From assembly GCF_947172395.1 (NCBI RefSeq), contig NC_069086.1, positions 3,380,501-3,444,500 on the forward strand: a DNA stretch of 64,000 nucleotides, read 5' to 3'. The DNA comes from Bicyclus anynana. Its lineage: Eukaryota; Arthropoda; Insecta; Lepidoptera; Nymphalidae. Of this stretch, positions 1-11,204 are shown piece by piece. The position numbers and the translations under genes are program-made. Position 1 is the stretch's first letter; every line of letters begins with the position of its first letter. The notes beneath the pieces were generated by a model. The model had not been told where the DNA came from, made no database searches, and saw nothing but the letters and a program-made list of their open reading frames with translations.

Positions 1-99
1 CTAATAAAACGTTAGGTGTAAGTGATTATGAACTACGCGCTCCGACGGGAAGATTTTGAACGAGAATAAAATGATTATTGATTTTATCATAATCAAGTC

Positions 100-212
100 T
101 TAAATTTTATATAAGGCCGCCTTTTGTATTCTACTTTTTGTTATGTTTCTGTTTTGCTTGTTTTCTTTTATTTATTGTGGTGTACAAATAAAGAGTATTA
201 AATAAATAAATT
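100..212 (+). mobile_element. LINE 3' end fragment
   Basis: The wording CCGCCTTTTGTATT...TATTGTGGTGTACAAATAAAGAG followed by an AATAAAT-type tail resembles 3' ends of common lepidopteran non-LTR retrotransposons. No coding part is visible upstream. Confidence 0.5.
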
Positions 213-939
213 TTGAGTACCGGAAGACAATTGTATGTCTGTTTACTGTACTAAGAAGTGAGAATACATTATGGTAATATTATATTACAATTTTATTCTC
301 ATACCTTTATGCCATTCACTATATTTTGAATATTTTGTAGTTTCGTTAATAAGTGCATAAAAATTACGAAAAAAATTGTGCAGATGTATTAATCCCAATA
401 GATCCCAAAAATTAAATAATACTAAAACACGTGTTAGTGCAGTTACTATTTTATTCTTCGGGAACAGCGATAGATAGATGCATTTAAGTCATAAAATAGA
501 TAATTATTATTGGATACAAAATGTTGTGTATAATCAAATATTGCACCGTTATCGGTACAAGATCCAGCAATTTTCACTTAAGCTCCTATAAAGTGCATAG
601 TAGTTAGCACAACAAAGGGGGGATTTCCCGATCACGTCGCATGAATATTCTACCGCAGCGCCGCGGTGTTGTCGATGTTTCCTTGTTAAACACTTTTAAT
701 ATTGTTTTAATATAGTGTAAAATTGTTTTAGATAAGCGGTAGTTCTTTTGATGTAATTTATTGTAGTGAAACTTCCTAGGTCTGGACCGTACTATATATT
801 CTAACGCTAAACTCAATGTTTATCAATAATAAATTAAAAATTAATGTAGAAAGCGTATGTCATTTTAAAACTAATTTATGCTTAAATATGTTATTTTATT
901 CAAATGATATTTTTATTGTAAAAAACTAATTAATCATTT
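213..939. other. AT-rich, no gene seen
   Basis: No recognisable coding or repeat family. A short antisense open frame (604-816) has no known-family features. Confidence 0.5.
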
Positions 940-1335
940 TGTTACGGAGAACCATATTACTACAGACATAGGGTTCATAATTGCTCGTCCTTTCGTATTG
1001 TTTACAAGTCGAGATGTTTTAATCGCTACCTATTGTTATTGTTTTCATTTGGCGAACTCCGTGGAATAAACAACACGCATGTAGGATTTCCCAGAAAGAT
1101 CATGAGACGTTCTGAGTGGGTAACAATACGCCACGGAGCCGACGATCAGGCAGTTAACTTCGAAACGGAGTGAAGTGAACATTAAGTGTTACAATTGAAG
1201 TATAGTGAACTACGATTTTGGACTGTGAATTACCTACACTAAACAGAAGTGGATACTTGGATTAAGGAGTAGAATAAAATCTTGTACGAGTCGCCAGGTG
1301 TTTAATTCCAAATCCTCGAACCCTAGTTCGTAACA
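940..1335 (+). mobile_element. Solo LTR (family L1), copy 1
   Basis: Begins TGTTACGGAGAACC and ends CTAGTTCGTAACA, so it has TG...CA ends with a short inverted TGTTACG/CGTAACA. It matches the block at 18006-18373 end to end, including CAGTTAACTTCGAAACGGAG and CCAGGTGTTTAATTCCAAAT. A GGAATAAA-like signal lies inside. Flanks (ATTT / ATAT) are an imperfect 4-bp match. No internal retrotransposon sequence adjoins it. Confidence 0.75.
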
Positions 1336-1723
1336 ATATTTATTGTCATTAATTTAGGAACAACTTGACTAATATAATAATTAGGTGTAAAATTACTAGT
1401 ATTATACCCTCATTTTCAATATTATTTCTTGATAAACATTGCACAGCGAGTTTGACTTAGTATAGCGAGCTATAGATAGCTTAGTTTTTTTTTACACCAA
1501 ACAGCTGGTGGTAAGTGAAAAACCAACGCCTTGGAAATAAAATGTACTATATTGTGACTGGGTACACAGTTTTAGACAATATTGTAAAAAGATGATAACA
1601 TAAAAAGATGTCAGAGTGTGTTGTGAGCATTTTTAAGAACAAGGCGCGTTTGAAACCCTCATGACTTTAATTTTAAGTTTTGGACTTTAGTTATCACCAT
1701 ACTACCATAAGATAACCTGACGG

Positions 1724-2030
1724 AAGAGCTGTGATAGCCCAGTAGATATGACCTCTGCCTCCGATTCTGGAGGGTGTGGGTTCGAATCCGGTCCGGGGCA
1801 TGCACCTCCAACTTTTCAGTTGTATGTATTTTAAGAAAATAATTATCACGTGTCAAATGGTGAAGAAAAACATCGTGAGGAAACCTGCATACCAGAGAAT
1901 TTACTTAATTCTCTGCGTGTGTGAAGTCTGCCAATCCACATTGGGCCAGCGTGGTGGACTATTGGCCTAACCCCTCTCATTCTGAGAGGAGACTCGAGCT
2001 CAGCAGTGAGCCGTATATGGGTTGACAACG
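1724..2030 (+). mobile_element. tRNA-derived SINE, family A, near full length
   Basis: Starts with a tRNA-like head: A-box-like GTGATAGCCCAGTAGATATG and B-box GGTTCGAATCC. The family body follows: ACTTTTCAGTTG, a CATCGTGAGGAAACCTGCAT block, TGCCAATCCACATTGGGCCA, CTCATTCTGAGAGGAGACTC, and a 3' end ATGGGTTGACAACGACGAT. Shared with about a dozen other copies in the window. The short open frames across it are shadows. Confidence 0.92.
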
Positions 2031-2044
2031 ACGATACTACCATA

Positions 2045-2110
2045 TCGATAACCTGACTATTCAAAAGTGCTTGAAAACCAAGTCTACTTGTACAATGACT
2101 TTGAATTTGT
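2045..2110 (+). repeat. LINE 3' terminal fragment (CAAAAGTGCTTG type)
   Basis: CTGACTATTCAAAAGTGCTTG followed by a TTGTACAATGACTTTGAATT stretch matches the 3' end wording seen better preserved at 36660-36740. Confidence 0.5.
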
Positions 2111-2227
2111 TTATACACATAAAAATTTAAGAGGAAAAAGAGAAGAGAATATTTCGCAGCGCCGTCCTTAAAAATATCGCACTCAGTTATTGGTGTTAAG
2201 CATTATGTACCTATTATATACCAACAA

Positions 2228-2556
2228 CCTCCGGCCTCCGTGGCGCAGAGGTATGCGCGGTGGATTTAGAAGACGGTTGTCCTGGGTTCGATCCCTGGCT
2301 GGGCAGATTGAGATTTTCTTAATTTGTCCAGGTCTGGCTGGTGGGAGGCTTCGGCCGTGGCTAGTTACCACCCTACCGGCAAAGACGTACCGCCAAGCGA
2401 TTTAGCGTTCCGGTACGATGCCGTGTAGAAACCGAAAGGGGTGTGGATTTTTATCCTCCTCCTAACAAGTTAGGCTGCTTCCACCTTAGACTGCATCATC
2501 ACTTATCATCAGGTGAGATTGTAGTCAAGGGCTAACTTGTAAAGAATAATAAAAAA
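2228..2556 (+). mobile_element. tRNA-derived SINE, family B
   Basis: Head GCCTCCGTGGCGCAGAGGTA (A box) with GGGTTCGATCCCTGG (B box), then GTCTGGCTGGTGGGAGGCTT, GACGTACCGCCAAGCGATTT, CTCCTCCTAACAAGTTAG and the 3' end CAAGGGCTAACTTGTAAAGA plus an A-rich tail. Same family as 19389, 25289, 28420 and 58008. Confidence 0.92.
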
Positions 2557-3445
2557 AAACATGCCCTTCATTAAAAAATGCATTAAAATCCGCTGCATTA
2601 AAAGATCTAAGCGAACAAACAGCAAAAGCGACTTGATTTAATAATTACCTAATGCTAATGATGAATAGCTGGGCTCTAAAGTCAGCAATACATCAAAATC
2701 AATATAATTCGTAGTAAGGTAAAAGATACTCTCCAAACGTCTTAGGAAAGATACAAAAGAGATAAAAGAAGACCTTTCCATGGTAGTACAAAACCTATCC
2801 CAAATTGAACCATTCTGACTTTGAACCATTCTTCAGCGTGACGACTTGAGGCGACAATTTTGAACAAAGCTAATTCAAGGTACATCAAGTATACGTAATT
2901 AACGTTGCATTGGAATAAAGATCCATATCGCGTTGGTTATAGAGTCTACATTTGTTTGAACAGATATGTCTTTGTGGAACGATCGTGCAAGGATTCCAGA
3001 CCCATGTCACAGCTGTGGTCGCCGCAAATAATTTACGATGTACCAAATTGAGAGGCCGATACCAGGTACGGTACGTAGTCTTTATGATCTCCGGTTTGTC
3101 TTATGTCTATGTTGAATTAAAGAAAAGTGTTATCCATAAACTTAGTACTTTAAGAGATCTGTAAAATAACGTAGAACCCGATGGACCGCTTTGCTTGCAA
3201 TAATTAAAAATTTAAGCTCTAAAAACGCTGGCGGTAATAATTTTAGCTTCTCTACCGTGCCATTAACCATTCGCGGACCGCGAGTATTTTATCGGTGAGC
3301 CCGTCTGCATTGAAAAAGCCGACTCCATTTAGGAGTCAAATTTTTTTCAGTATGTATTTTGTAGAATAATAAATAAAATAAATAAATTACATAACACTGT
3401 ATCTTCAGATACAATTATAATTATTGGTACTTGAATATTTATGGT

Positions 3446-3487
3446 ATTTAGATAGCCCACTGGATGTTACCTCTGCCTTCGATTCAG
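3446..3487 (+). repeat. SINE-A head fragment
   Basis: Retains only GATAGCCCACTGGATG...CCTCTGCCTTCGATTC of the family A tRNA-like head, followed by unrelated A-rich DNA. Confidence 0.6.
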
Positions 3488-3489
3488 AA

Positions 3490-5045
3490 ATCGAAAAAAA
3501 ATAAAGGTTCTTTTAAAACAAACAACTGTATTTTTTTAAAATTTGGACGTTTTTAGATACAGTGTTTTGTCATGACTGCATGCAATGACCTTATCTCAGA
3601 AATCATACACATTGTAATGAAAAAAAAAACTCGGTTGTCTGTAAAGTCGGTTTACTGACGATAGTTGAACGTGACAACGTCATAAGAATATACTGATGGA
3701 ATGGTTGCATTTTTCAAAAGAAAATGTTCGTTTATCTAAAATACTGTTTAATAATCTTCATATACCAGAATATACTTTATTTCTTGTAAAAAAAAGTGGG
3801 CAACCCTAGAGCGAGGGAACGACGTATGACGACATCTTTTTTAGACTTTGCAGCCGGCTCCATTGAATTATAAGACGTTGTCACATCAAAAATATGGTAA
3901 TTTTTAATGGCCTTATCTTACCTTCAATAAACATGTAGCTAAGAACGCTGTGTTTCTAAAGTGGTGGTCAGAAGAGGAAATCTGAGGGCGCACAAAATCG
4001 CGGACGTCCGCTGGTCTGTTATAATTTCTGCGCCTGTCTGTGATGAGTCCAGAACAGTGACTATGAAGTTTTCTTTGTGTTAAGAAATTGAGCAAACTTC
4101 TATTGGCTTAATAATCTCAAAAATCCAAAAAACCTTTTTTTCTTTTATTTGATACACCTACAGCTAGTACATAGTACATACTACATATTATAAGAAAAAG
4201 TACACAATGATCGTGGACAATGTGTCCAGCCACTTACAGGTGTCTACAGCTTGATATGAAAAACATTTTAGGATCGATAAATAAAATGTGGTGCTCCTTA
4301 AAAGCAGTTCACATATTCAAGAAGCACTAAAATGTCAAAAATAAAGCTTAAAACTATTAAATGATATTTATGTTATTTTTAATTATATAAGACAGAGCTT
4401 AATTGCAGTCACGCTTTATAATAAGCTATTATGCAGCCTATATTGAAACCGTCTAAAAAAACATAGTAATCTTTTAGGCATGCCTAGAAGATTACTATAT
4501 ATATTCTCTGTTCACTTTAACATACCCACATTGAAGGTGGTTCAGAAAACGGAAACTGTGGCATTTCACTTTTTTATTAATTGTTTGCATTCTAATAAAT
4601 AATTCTTTTAAAAAATAACAGTTTAAATATATTAAATTTAAATTCTAATCAATAAACTCAGTTCAAATAATAATAGAAATTAAGGAATGTTATTGCGTTC
4701 CAGTATATCACATATCATCCTTCATACCTCCATATTAATGTGAACTACGCCATTCCAATGACTTGTAGAATCTACCAAATATTATTAGATTCAATACTGG
4801 CGCAAATATATTACCTCTGCTATTATAGTGTCAGCCACAAATTTAATAAATAGTACTACAATTCGTGCGAATTAACTTGATAACTGTCTCGAATGGTGTT
4901 TGTACTGTGTTTGTTTGGTTGTGTTTGGTAGTCAGGCGTCAAGTTATTATACCTAACACCATAGATACTATAGATAATAGCCTAACACAATCGCATCATG
5001 GACACTTTTACTTAGACACTTTACAGCTACTATAAAATATATATT
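3490..5045. other. AT-rich region without a recognisable gene
   Basis: Holds a short imperfect palindrome around 4464-4500 (ATAGTAATCTTTTAGGCATG and its inverted partner) and nothing else I can assign. Confidence 0.45.
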
Positions 5046-5320
5046 ACTTGCGGACCCGGTCAAGCTTCGCTTTGACTTATGTCAACTTCTTCCCTACCCT
5101 ACTCCTACCTACCCCTACCCTACCCATACCCTAACCTACCCTACCCCAAACCCTATCCTACCACTAACCTACCCCTATCCCTTATTTTTTTATCTTTTTC
5201 TGTCATAAGAACCTTTTCCTGACAATAACAAACACATCAAAAAAAAATAGTGAAATCGGTCCAGCCGTTCACACGTGATGGCGCGACCAAGATGGATTAA
5301 TTTATATATATATAAATTTT
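5046..5320 (-). mobile_element. Helitron-like/MITE fragment carrying a TACCC minisatellite
   Basis: A CGGACCCGGTCAAGCTTCGC-type end, then a degenerate array of CCTACCCC/CCTACCC units (about 5093-5185), then CGGTCCAGCCGTTCACACGT and a TATATATATAAAT end. It is the opposite-strand counterpart of the GGGGTAGGGTA array at 11350-11465. Confidence 0.6.
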
Positions 5321-6190
5321 TTTTTTTTAATTTTTTGAAGTTTTTAGCCAATTGAAAAATTAAAAAAAAATGTATATTTTTTTTCTCAAAACTTTTAGAT
5401 TTTTTTTTCTTAAATTTTTCAAGTCACTAATACAGAATTGAGAGCAAAATGAAAAAAAAAAAAAAAAATTTCATTTTTGATAAAAATTATGAAATTTTCA
5501 GAGCGAAATTCTTGCTCCTTTAATTTTTTCAAAAATTCGATCAAGTGGGATAAAAAAACGGTTGGCTAGATTGAATTGAAACTTTGTAGGGTTTTTGTGG
5601 GTATATTGAACAGTAAAAGGCACACTTAACGTCAGTGGTTTCCGCAATATTTTTGATTGGGTGCTTGATTTTCCAAAAAACGACAAAAAGCCCTTTTTTG
5701 GATGCTTTTTCAAATTCATGTAATGATTGAAAAAAATTTTTTTTTTCAAAATTCAATTGCCAATCCTTGTAGAGAATTTATTCAAGTTTTTAAAACCAAC
5801 CTCAAAATTTCTGTGCAATCATTGATTGCTGAGATATTGGTAATCATAGACAAAATGATCTTTTTCCATTCAAACATCGATATCTCAGCGAGAAATGCTC
5901 GTATCGAGATTTAAAAAAAACGAAATTAAATCTGAATAAACAAGCTATCCGGTCCATATGCAGGTTGAGTCGAAAAAATTTTTTCCACGTCCGTAGATTA
6001 AAAAAAAAAACCAAAAAAATTTCGAAATTTTTTTTTTCGGTGGTTTTCTTATGATTACTCGAAAAATATTTTCAAAAAAAAATTTTGAAACTCAGATCCA
6101 AAAACTAAACACTTAGAGCTACAATTTTCTTTTTTTTTTTTTGCTGTACGACCATTTTTTGTATAAGTTACAGCCTGTTGAAAATCCCCC
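5310..6190. other. Homopolymer-rich block of unknown origin
   Basis: Dense A and T runs of 8-16 bases, with several in-frame shadows on both strands but no conserved domain. Unlike either flank in texture. No terminal repeats or coding family recognised. Confidence 0.4.
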
Positions 6191-6800
6191 AAATTTGGTT
6201 GATTGGATCTTAACTTCCTATAATCTATCGAAGCAAGGAGTATAGGATAACAGATAATGCCATTTTATCTCAATCAAGCAGCGTCCTACACAGATACTTT
6301 GCGTTTCTTTAGCGAGATGCAGGTAACTAACTCATGAGTTACTAAATAAATTGAAAGAATGACGTAAACCTGTGATGTACTTGCATCAAAATCCACTACT
6401 TCGACCAAATGAATTTAACATTTTTTAAGGTCTTCATTGTTTTCTTTCATGTGCTTCAGCGATGATAAGTTGTGCCATTCATAGCATGCAAACCTCCTCT
6501 AACTCGTAACTAACCATCGCTGTCTAAAATCGGATTGGGAAACCACGACTATACTCTTCTTACCGAAGAGGATCCGATTTTAGTGATATATTCTATTTCA
6601 CATGAAAGAACCCTTGCTAAACTGCTTACTACTCGTACTTTTCTATTACGTTTTGCAATGAGAATCCTGAATAAACTACTCTTCTTTCATTAACTTTACC
6701 AATAGCTCAATTCTATCAAACTTTCTTCCTAAATTGGTATCTTGGCATTCTTGATGTGGACTGTAATTAATAACTTCTTCGCTCAGCCAAAATTCCATGT
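6190..6800. other. Possible decayed downstream part of the BEL/Pao element
   Basis: Lies 3' of the RT frame on the minus strand. Short open stretches are interrupted by stops and no integrase motif could be confirmed. Confidence 0.25.
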
Positions 6801-6801
6801 T

Positions 6802-7780
6802 CTATTTAAATCCTATCACCATCGGCAGATATCTTTTATCCTTGATCGTTCGTGAGCAAACATTGAAAAACAAGATAGTTGGGGCGATCCATCCTAAAGG
6901 ATCGAACCAACGCGAAATGTCCGGAATAACCTTCTTCTTCGTTTCTGGAAGTTGTATAGGAAGGAGACGGATACTATATTTAAGCTTGTAGGTACTGCTA
7001 TCCCAAGTAAGTCCTAATACTTTCTGTGTAACTTCAATTTCCTTATCAGCTCCTATTTCTAACTCTGTCTGCTTGTTTCCTCTTCCCTTTTCTAATTTCT
7101 CCATAGTTGCTTTACTACTGCTAGCTTCTTTCTGTACCACTATTCCTCCCTTTTCTAAGATATAACTAATTTCATTTTTTAATTGCATGCACTCTTCTAC
7201 TGTTTGATAGCCCGTCATGAGGTCATTCATGTAAATGTCTTGCAGGATTTTCTCTACAGCAGCAGCGTTGTATACATCTTTATTTGTGGCTAGTTGCTGC
7301 AGAACATTAGCAGCAGGGTAATGTGCATATGCTTTCCCGAACGTAACACGTGACATACGCTGAAACTGGTCTTCATCCTCTAGTGTAACTTTAACTTGTC
7401 GGTACATCTTTGTAATATCTGACCCAAAATAGAAAGGATGTTTTTGCCATCGCATAATGACATGCCTCAGAGAAAGCTGAAGTGGTGGACCTACAGGAAG
7501 ATCATTGTTCAAGCTTACATCTGCAATGCCAGAGCAAGACTCATCGAAGACAACTCTTACTTTCGTCGTTGATTTATCTTTAAGAACTACGGCGTGATGC
7601 TGTAAATATACTACGTCATTGCTTTGTTCATCGGGAACCAACTCCGGCAATTTCTTCATGCCAATTTCTCCTAACTTCCGATGTTTACCGGTTGGGTTGT
7701 CTTCCCAAAAAGGACTCTTCACCATGTATCGACCACCATTATCTCTAGAAACTGTTTTCTCAAAAATCGTTTTACACTGT
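6802..7780 (-). pseudogene. Degenerate BEL/Pao LTR-retrotransposon pol fragment (reverse transcriptase)
   Basis: Reverse-transcriptase part of a BEL/Pao pol polyprotein. Reading from the high-coordinate end, the order is a GRYMVKSPF-type block, HHAVVLKDKSTTKVRVVFD, LPVGPPLQLSLRHVIMRW, a DITKMYRQVKV block, VTFGKAYAHYPAANVLQQLA, the active-site region DIYMNDLMTG, then VLGLTW and a DPLGWIAP-like block. These are the ordered landmarks of this clade. The coding similarity extends upstream of the ATG at 7725 to about 7777, so that ATG is internal. Decay is clear: the YxDD box reads YMND, a catalytic Asp replaced by Asn; the spacing between FQR and VTFG is about 15 residues too short, indicating an internal deletion; the frame stops at 6802 with RNase H and integrase not recognisable. 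No flanking LTR pair was identified. Confidence 0.85.
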
Positions 7781-7920
7781 CAATGTAAACAACGAATATT
7801 TTCTAAGTGTTTGACAATTGTCATACAGACGAAATTTGGCATGGATTCCCCGTCACTTCACTTTTCTTCGTTTATTAGTCTATGTCCATGCACTACTTTA
7901 ATTTTCTAAGTTAAATGTCT

Positions 7921-8071
7921 TCTTGACTTTGACAGCTGACGTTGACAGAAGGTCCAATCTTGACACTGACAGCTGACGTTGACAGAAGGTCCAAATCTTG
8001 ACATTGGCAGCTGACTTTGACAGAAGGTCCAAATCTTGACATTGACAGCTGACTTTGACAGAAGGTCCAAA
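7921..8071. repeat. Tandem repeat, about 4 copies of a ~38-bp unit
   Basis: Four successive units each read like CTTGACATTGACAGCTGACG followed by TTGACAGAAGGTCCAAAT, differing at a few bases. It lies next to the upstream end of the BEL/Pao fragment and may belong to that element's leader, but this is inferred. An antisense open frame across it is a by-product of the periodicity. Confidence 0.85.
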
Positions 8072-8089
8072 TTGACACAATACTTCTTA

Positions 8090-8640
8090 CTTGACAGTTA
8101 ACGTAGTCGGTTGCTCTCCCTCTCGCTCACTCACTGCAACTGATGTCATTGCGCTGCGCAGACGGCTATTCTCCCTCACTCCTGCCGCTGACGTATCCGC
8201 GTGACGTAGTTGGCTGCCGCTGACGTCACAACTGCCTGGGCCTGATGGCTGCTCCAAACCACCAGCCGATCAGGATGCACACTGGCTCCTCCTCCAAATT
8301 ATTCGGTTCGCTGGACCATGAACACTTTCGGGATCCGCACCGGAGAGAAATAAAACAACCAAGGCGCTCGGCCGCTCCTATGCGAATCTTATTTATTGTA
8401 AAAAACTTCACAATATATACCTTTTGTACGAACCAAACGATATCGCGATACAAAGTTGCGGACTTCACATACACTGCCATCTATCGGCACATCGCGTCGA
8501 ATGGTCGATTATACATGCTGAAGTCCCTGAAATACTTACATTACAAGCTAATACCGCAGTTTTTAGAGGCTAACAACATTCCTATTGGATATAATGAAAA
8601 TAAAATCAAATGAGTGGGAGTGGTGAGAATGAGTGAGATA
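8090..8640. other. GC-richer unassigned block beside the BEL/Pao fragment
   Basis: Contains repeated TGACGT motifs (8120-8230) and overlapping open frames on both strands with no recognisable protein. Could be LTR or leader sequence of the neighbouring retrotransposon, or unrelated unique DNA. No TG...CA-bounded pair was found. Confidence 0.3.
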
Positions 8641-8934
8641 GAAAGTCAGCGGTGGCAACTAGTAAAGGTAATAGAGTATAAACAATTACGCCCGAACGTG
8701 AGTTTGATGAAGCTTTATATTTCACACACGTAGCTACCACGTCGGGGCCCGGAGGCATAGTTTGCATAATAATATACTCGTAGAACTTAGGCCTTCGAAG
8801 AACGAGCATAGGGTAGTAAATTTAATTTGAATTCTAAGTGGATAAGTATATCGTATACCGCATTCGTGGTTATTTGGTAAAAGCTTGAAATATGTTTTAG
8901 TATGTTAACTGTTTCTGAGGTTTGTATTGTAGGG

Positions 8935-9060
8935 GTCGCCATTACAGCACCTACCCATTGCCACTTCAGCTTTGCGACTCGCTGAGCTATGTCAGTGACA
9001 TTGGTTCTTCTGCGGAATTTCTCATTTCTGATTCGAGTTCGCAGGGAAACTCCAAGCATA
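8935..9060 (-). pseudogene. LINE ORF C-terminal fragment (LINE-C)
   Basis: Minus-strand reading gives MLGVSLRTRIRNEKFRRRTN then VTDIAQRVAKLKWQWVG, the same C-terminal wording as the copies at 49820, 52680, 45945 and 48787. This is the region after the reverse transcriptase in a lepidopteran non-LTR retrotransposon. Truncated after KWQWVG. Confidence 0.75.
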
Positions 9061-9238
9061 AAAAGAAAGAAAGAAAAAAAATGTGACCCGTCACGGGACG
9101 TGAAACATCGACATCATTTTGTAAAAGTTAATAACACTGTATACATTACGGAGTATACACTATAGGTATCCAAACTGAGTGTAGCGAGAGAGATGGCTTA
9201 ACGCCGGATCGAGTGGGAGAGAATCGCACAGTCGATTG

Positions 9239-9335
9239 CGCATGGCGACTCGTCGCCACACCGTACGCACTACTGCATATAGACTGTATATATATAGTGT
9301 GGCGACGCGTCGTCACGGCATGCGTCGCCACGCCA
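9239..9335. repeat. GC-rich imperfect inverted repeat
   Basis: GGCGACTCGTCGCCACAC (9244-9261) pairs with GTGTGGCGACGCGTCGTC (9297-9314) with two mismatches; further CGTCGCCAC copies follow. Could be a small MITE remnant. Confidence 0.4.
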
Positions 9336-9359
9336 GAAATCGGTTTTACGTGCGGCTAT

Positions 9360-10025
9360 AGATGTTTCACACCAAAAATATTTATTTAAGAATTGAACTA
9401 TAAACCACAATGCCTAAGTATGCACTATTTTAGCTCGTTCTATCGCCCGCTGAGTGACTTTAAGCCTTCATAAGAGGGTAACAATTAGCGACCAAGCCTC
9501 GGATACGTAAGTCGTCACCGAAATTACAGAAAATTTTTACATCTTAGCAAAAATACGCCTTTATCCGTATCCGGAAACCTTCATCGCTATTTATAAATAA
9601 GGATCATCACGTCATTGGCATTTCAAACAAACTTAACAACATCATATTCGGTCCAATAATTTAGAAGCAACGATGCCACACACAGATACAAAGACAAACG
9701 GCAAACTCATATGACCACTCTTTCATACCTCGGGGCAAAAATACGAAAGTCAAGCCACTAATAAAACTAAAAAGAAGCAAAAACAACTAAAAAGTTGTAC
9801 AAGTTGCAGGCTTACAGTTTGTACAATGTTGTACGTACAAAATTTACATGATTCTCGTGTTACGAACAACATAACAGTTTTATTGTTGCGTATAATTTTA
9901 CGACTTACTACAATCCTGTAATAAAACTAACTTACTAATTTAGCTTTCTGCTTGTTTAATACATTATGCCGTCATGCCTTTATCTCATGACGAGCATAAT
10001 ATCCTGAAATCTAAATATTTATACT
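9360..10025. other. No gene seen
   Basis: AT-rich, no family recognised in this stretch. Confidence 0.45.
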
Positions 10026-10029
10026 TAAC

Positions 10030-10260
10030 GGGTACGCATGCGCCTTCAACTTTTCAGTTGTGTGCATTTTAAGAAATTAAATACCACGTGTTTCAAACGG
10101 TGAAGGAAAACATCGTGAGGAAACCTGCATATCAGAGAGTTTTCTTAATTCTCTGCGTATGTGAAGTCTGCCAATCCGCATTGGGCCAGCGTAGTGGACT
10201 ATTGGTCTATCCCCTCTCATTCTGAGAGGAGACTCGAGCTTGGCAGTGATGATGATAATG
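10030..10260 (+). mobile_element. SINE-A, head missing
   Basis: Body from CAACTTTTCAGTTGTGTGCA through CATCGTGAGGAAACCTGCAT to CTCATTCTGAGAGGAGACTC and a GATGATGATAATGAT tail. The tRNA-like head is absent. Confidence 0.85.
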
Positions 10261-10661
10261 ATTCATTTTTTTTTAATGAAATATGCGTTTCTGGTTGATT
10301 TAGAATTTTGTATGTAGTACACACAAGTTAAACTATCGCTAAAATAATCAAATCAATCCAAATCAAATCAAAATTATTTAAAACAAACAAAATAATTTAA
10401 GAGGAACATATTGAATCACAAGAGCTCCATCAATCAAGTGGCGATGATCTCACATATACATTGAGTCTACATAGATATCTACTGCAGTATTGAGGTCATT
10501 TAGGGTTTTATACAATCTACTGATGTATGATGTATGAATCTGAGTAGGAACAGGGGAATTGTTCTACGTGGCGGAAAATATAAAGGTATGATTGTTATAT
10601 TAATGGAGCACAGTTTATTTTAGAATTTACAGTTTTATATAAGAAATAGTTCTTCTTCTTC

Positions 10662-10785
10662 TACTTCAGCGACTTTGTCCGCGTGGAATTCAGTTTTTCA
10701 CAAATCCCGCGGGAACCGTGAATTTTTCCGGGATGATTAGCTTAAGTATTAATCCAGAGTAAATTCTATTTATTTAAAAAAAATC
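10662..10785 (-). mobile_element. Helitron-like element fragment
   Basis: Plus-strand wording GACTTTGTCCGCGTGGAATT, CACAAATCCCGCGGGAACC, TTTTTCCGGGATG and ATTAATCCAGAGTAAA is the reverse complement of the Helitron-like element seen intact at 42724-42965. Confidence 0.75.
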
Positions 10786-10999
10786 ATAAAGTTCCCCTAC
10801 TTTGTTCTTATGAATTTTTCAAATTAATGGGCTCACTACCGAAATAATGTTGCGATTTGAACTAGTATTTCCTGAGATTACCGTATTAACTTTTTAATAT
10901 ATATCAAAGCATTACCTATATACCAGAGAAATTGTGGAAGGTAATCGTAAAGAAAGTCAACTTTCCCGTTTTTATCTTAAATGCAATTTATTTTAAAAC

Positions 11000-11195
11000 T
11001 AGCTGACGCCGCGCGGTTTTACCCGTGTAGTTCCCCTTCCCGTAAGAGTACAGGGATAATATATAGCCTATAGCCTACCTCGATAAATGGGCTATCTAAC
11101 ACAGAAAGAATTTTTCAGATCGGACCAGTAGTTCCTGAGATTAGCGCGTTCAATCAATCAAACAAACAAACAAACAAACAAACAAACAAACTCTT
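11000..11195 (-). mobile_element. Related Helitron-like fragment with (CAAA)n end
   Basis: CTAGCTGACGCCGCGCGGTT, TAGTTCCCCTTCCCGTAAG and CAGTAGTTCCTGAGATTAG mark the second subfamily also seen at 17208 and 57010. A CAAACAAACAAA microsatellite follows at about 11159-11190. Confidence 0.65.
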
Positions 11196-11204
11196 CAGCT
11201 TTAT

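Noticed and set aside
1659..2405. Several 60-90 codon frames on both strands
   Set aside because: They lie across SINE-A and SINE-B copies, and similar frames recur at other copies; they are shadows of non-coding repeats.
7921..8071. CRISPR-like array
   Set aside because: Units are contiguous with no unique spacers, and the DNA is eukaryotic; it is a minisatellite.
8226..8613. 122-codon plus-strand frame and 84-codon minus-strand frame
   Set aside because: They overlap on opposite strands, show no recognisable domain, and sit beside retrotransposon debris.
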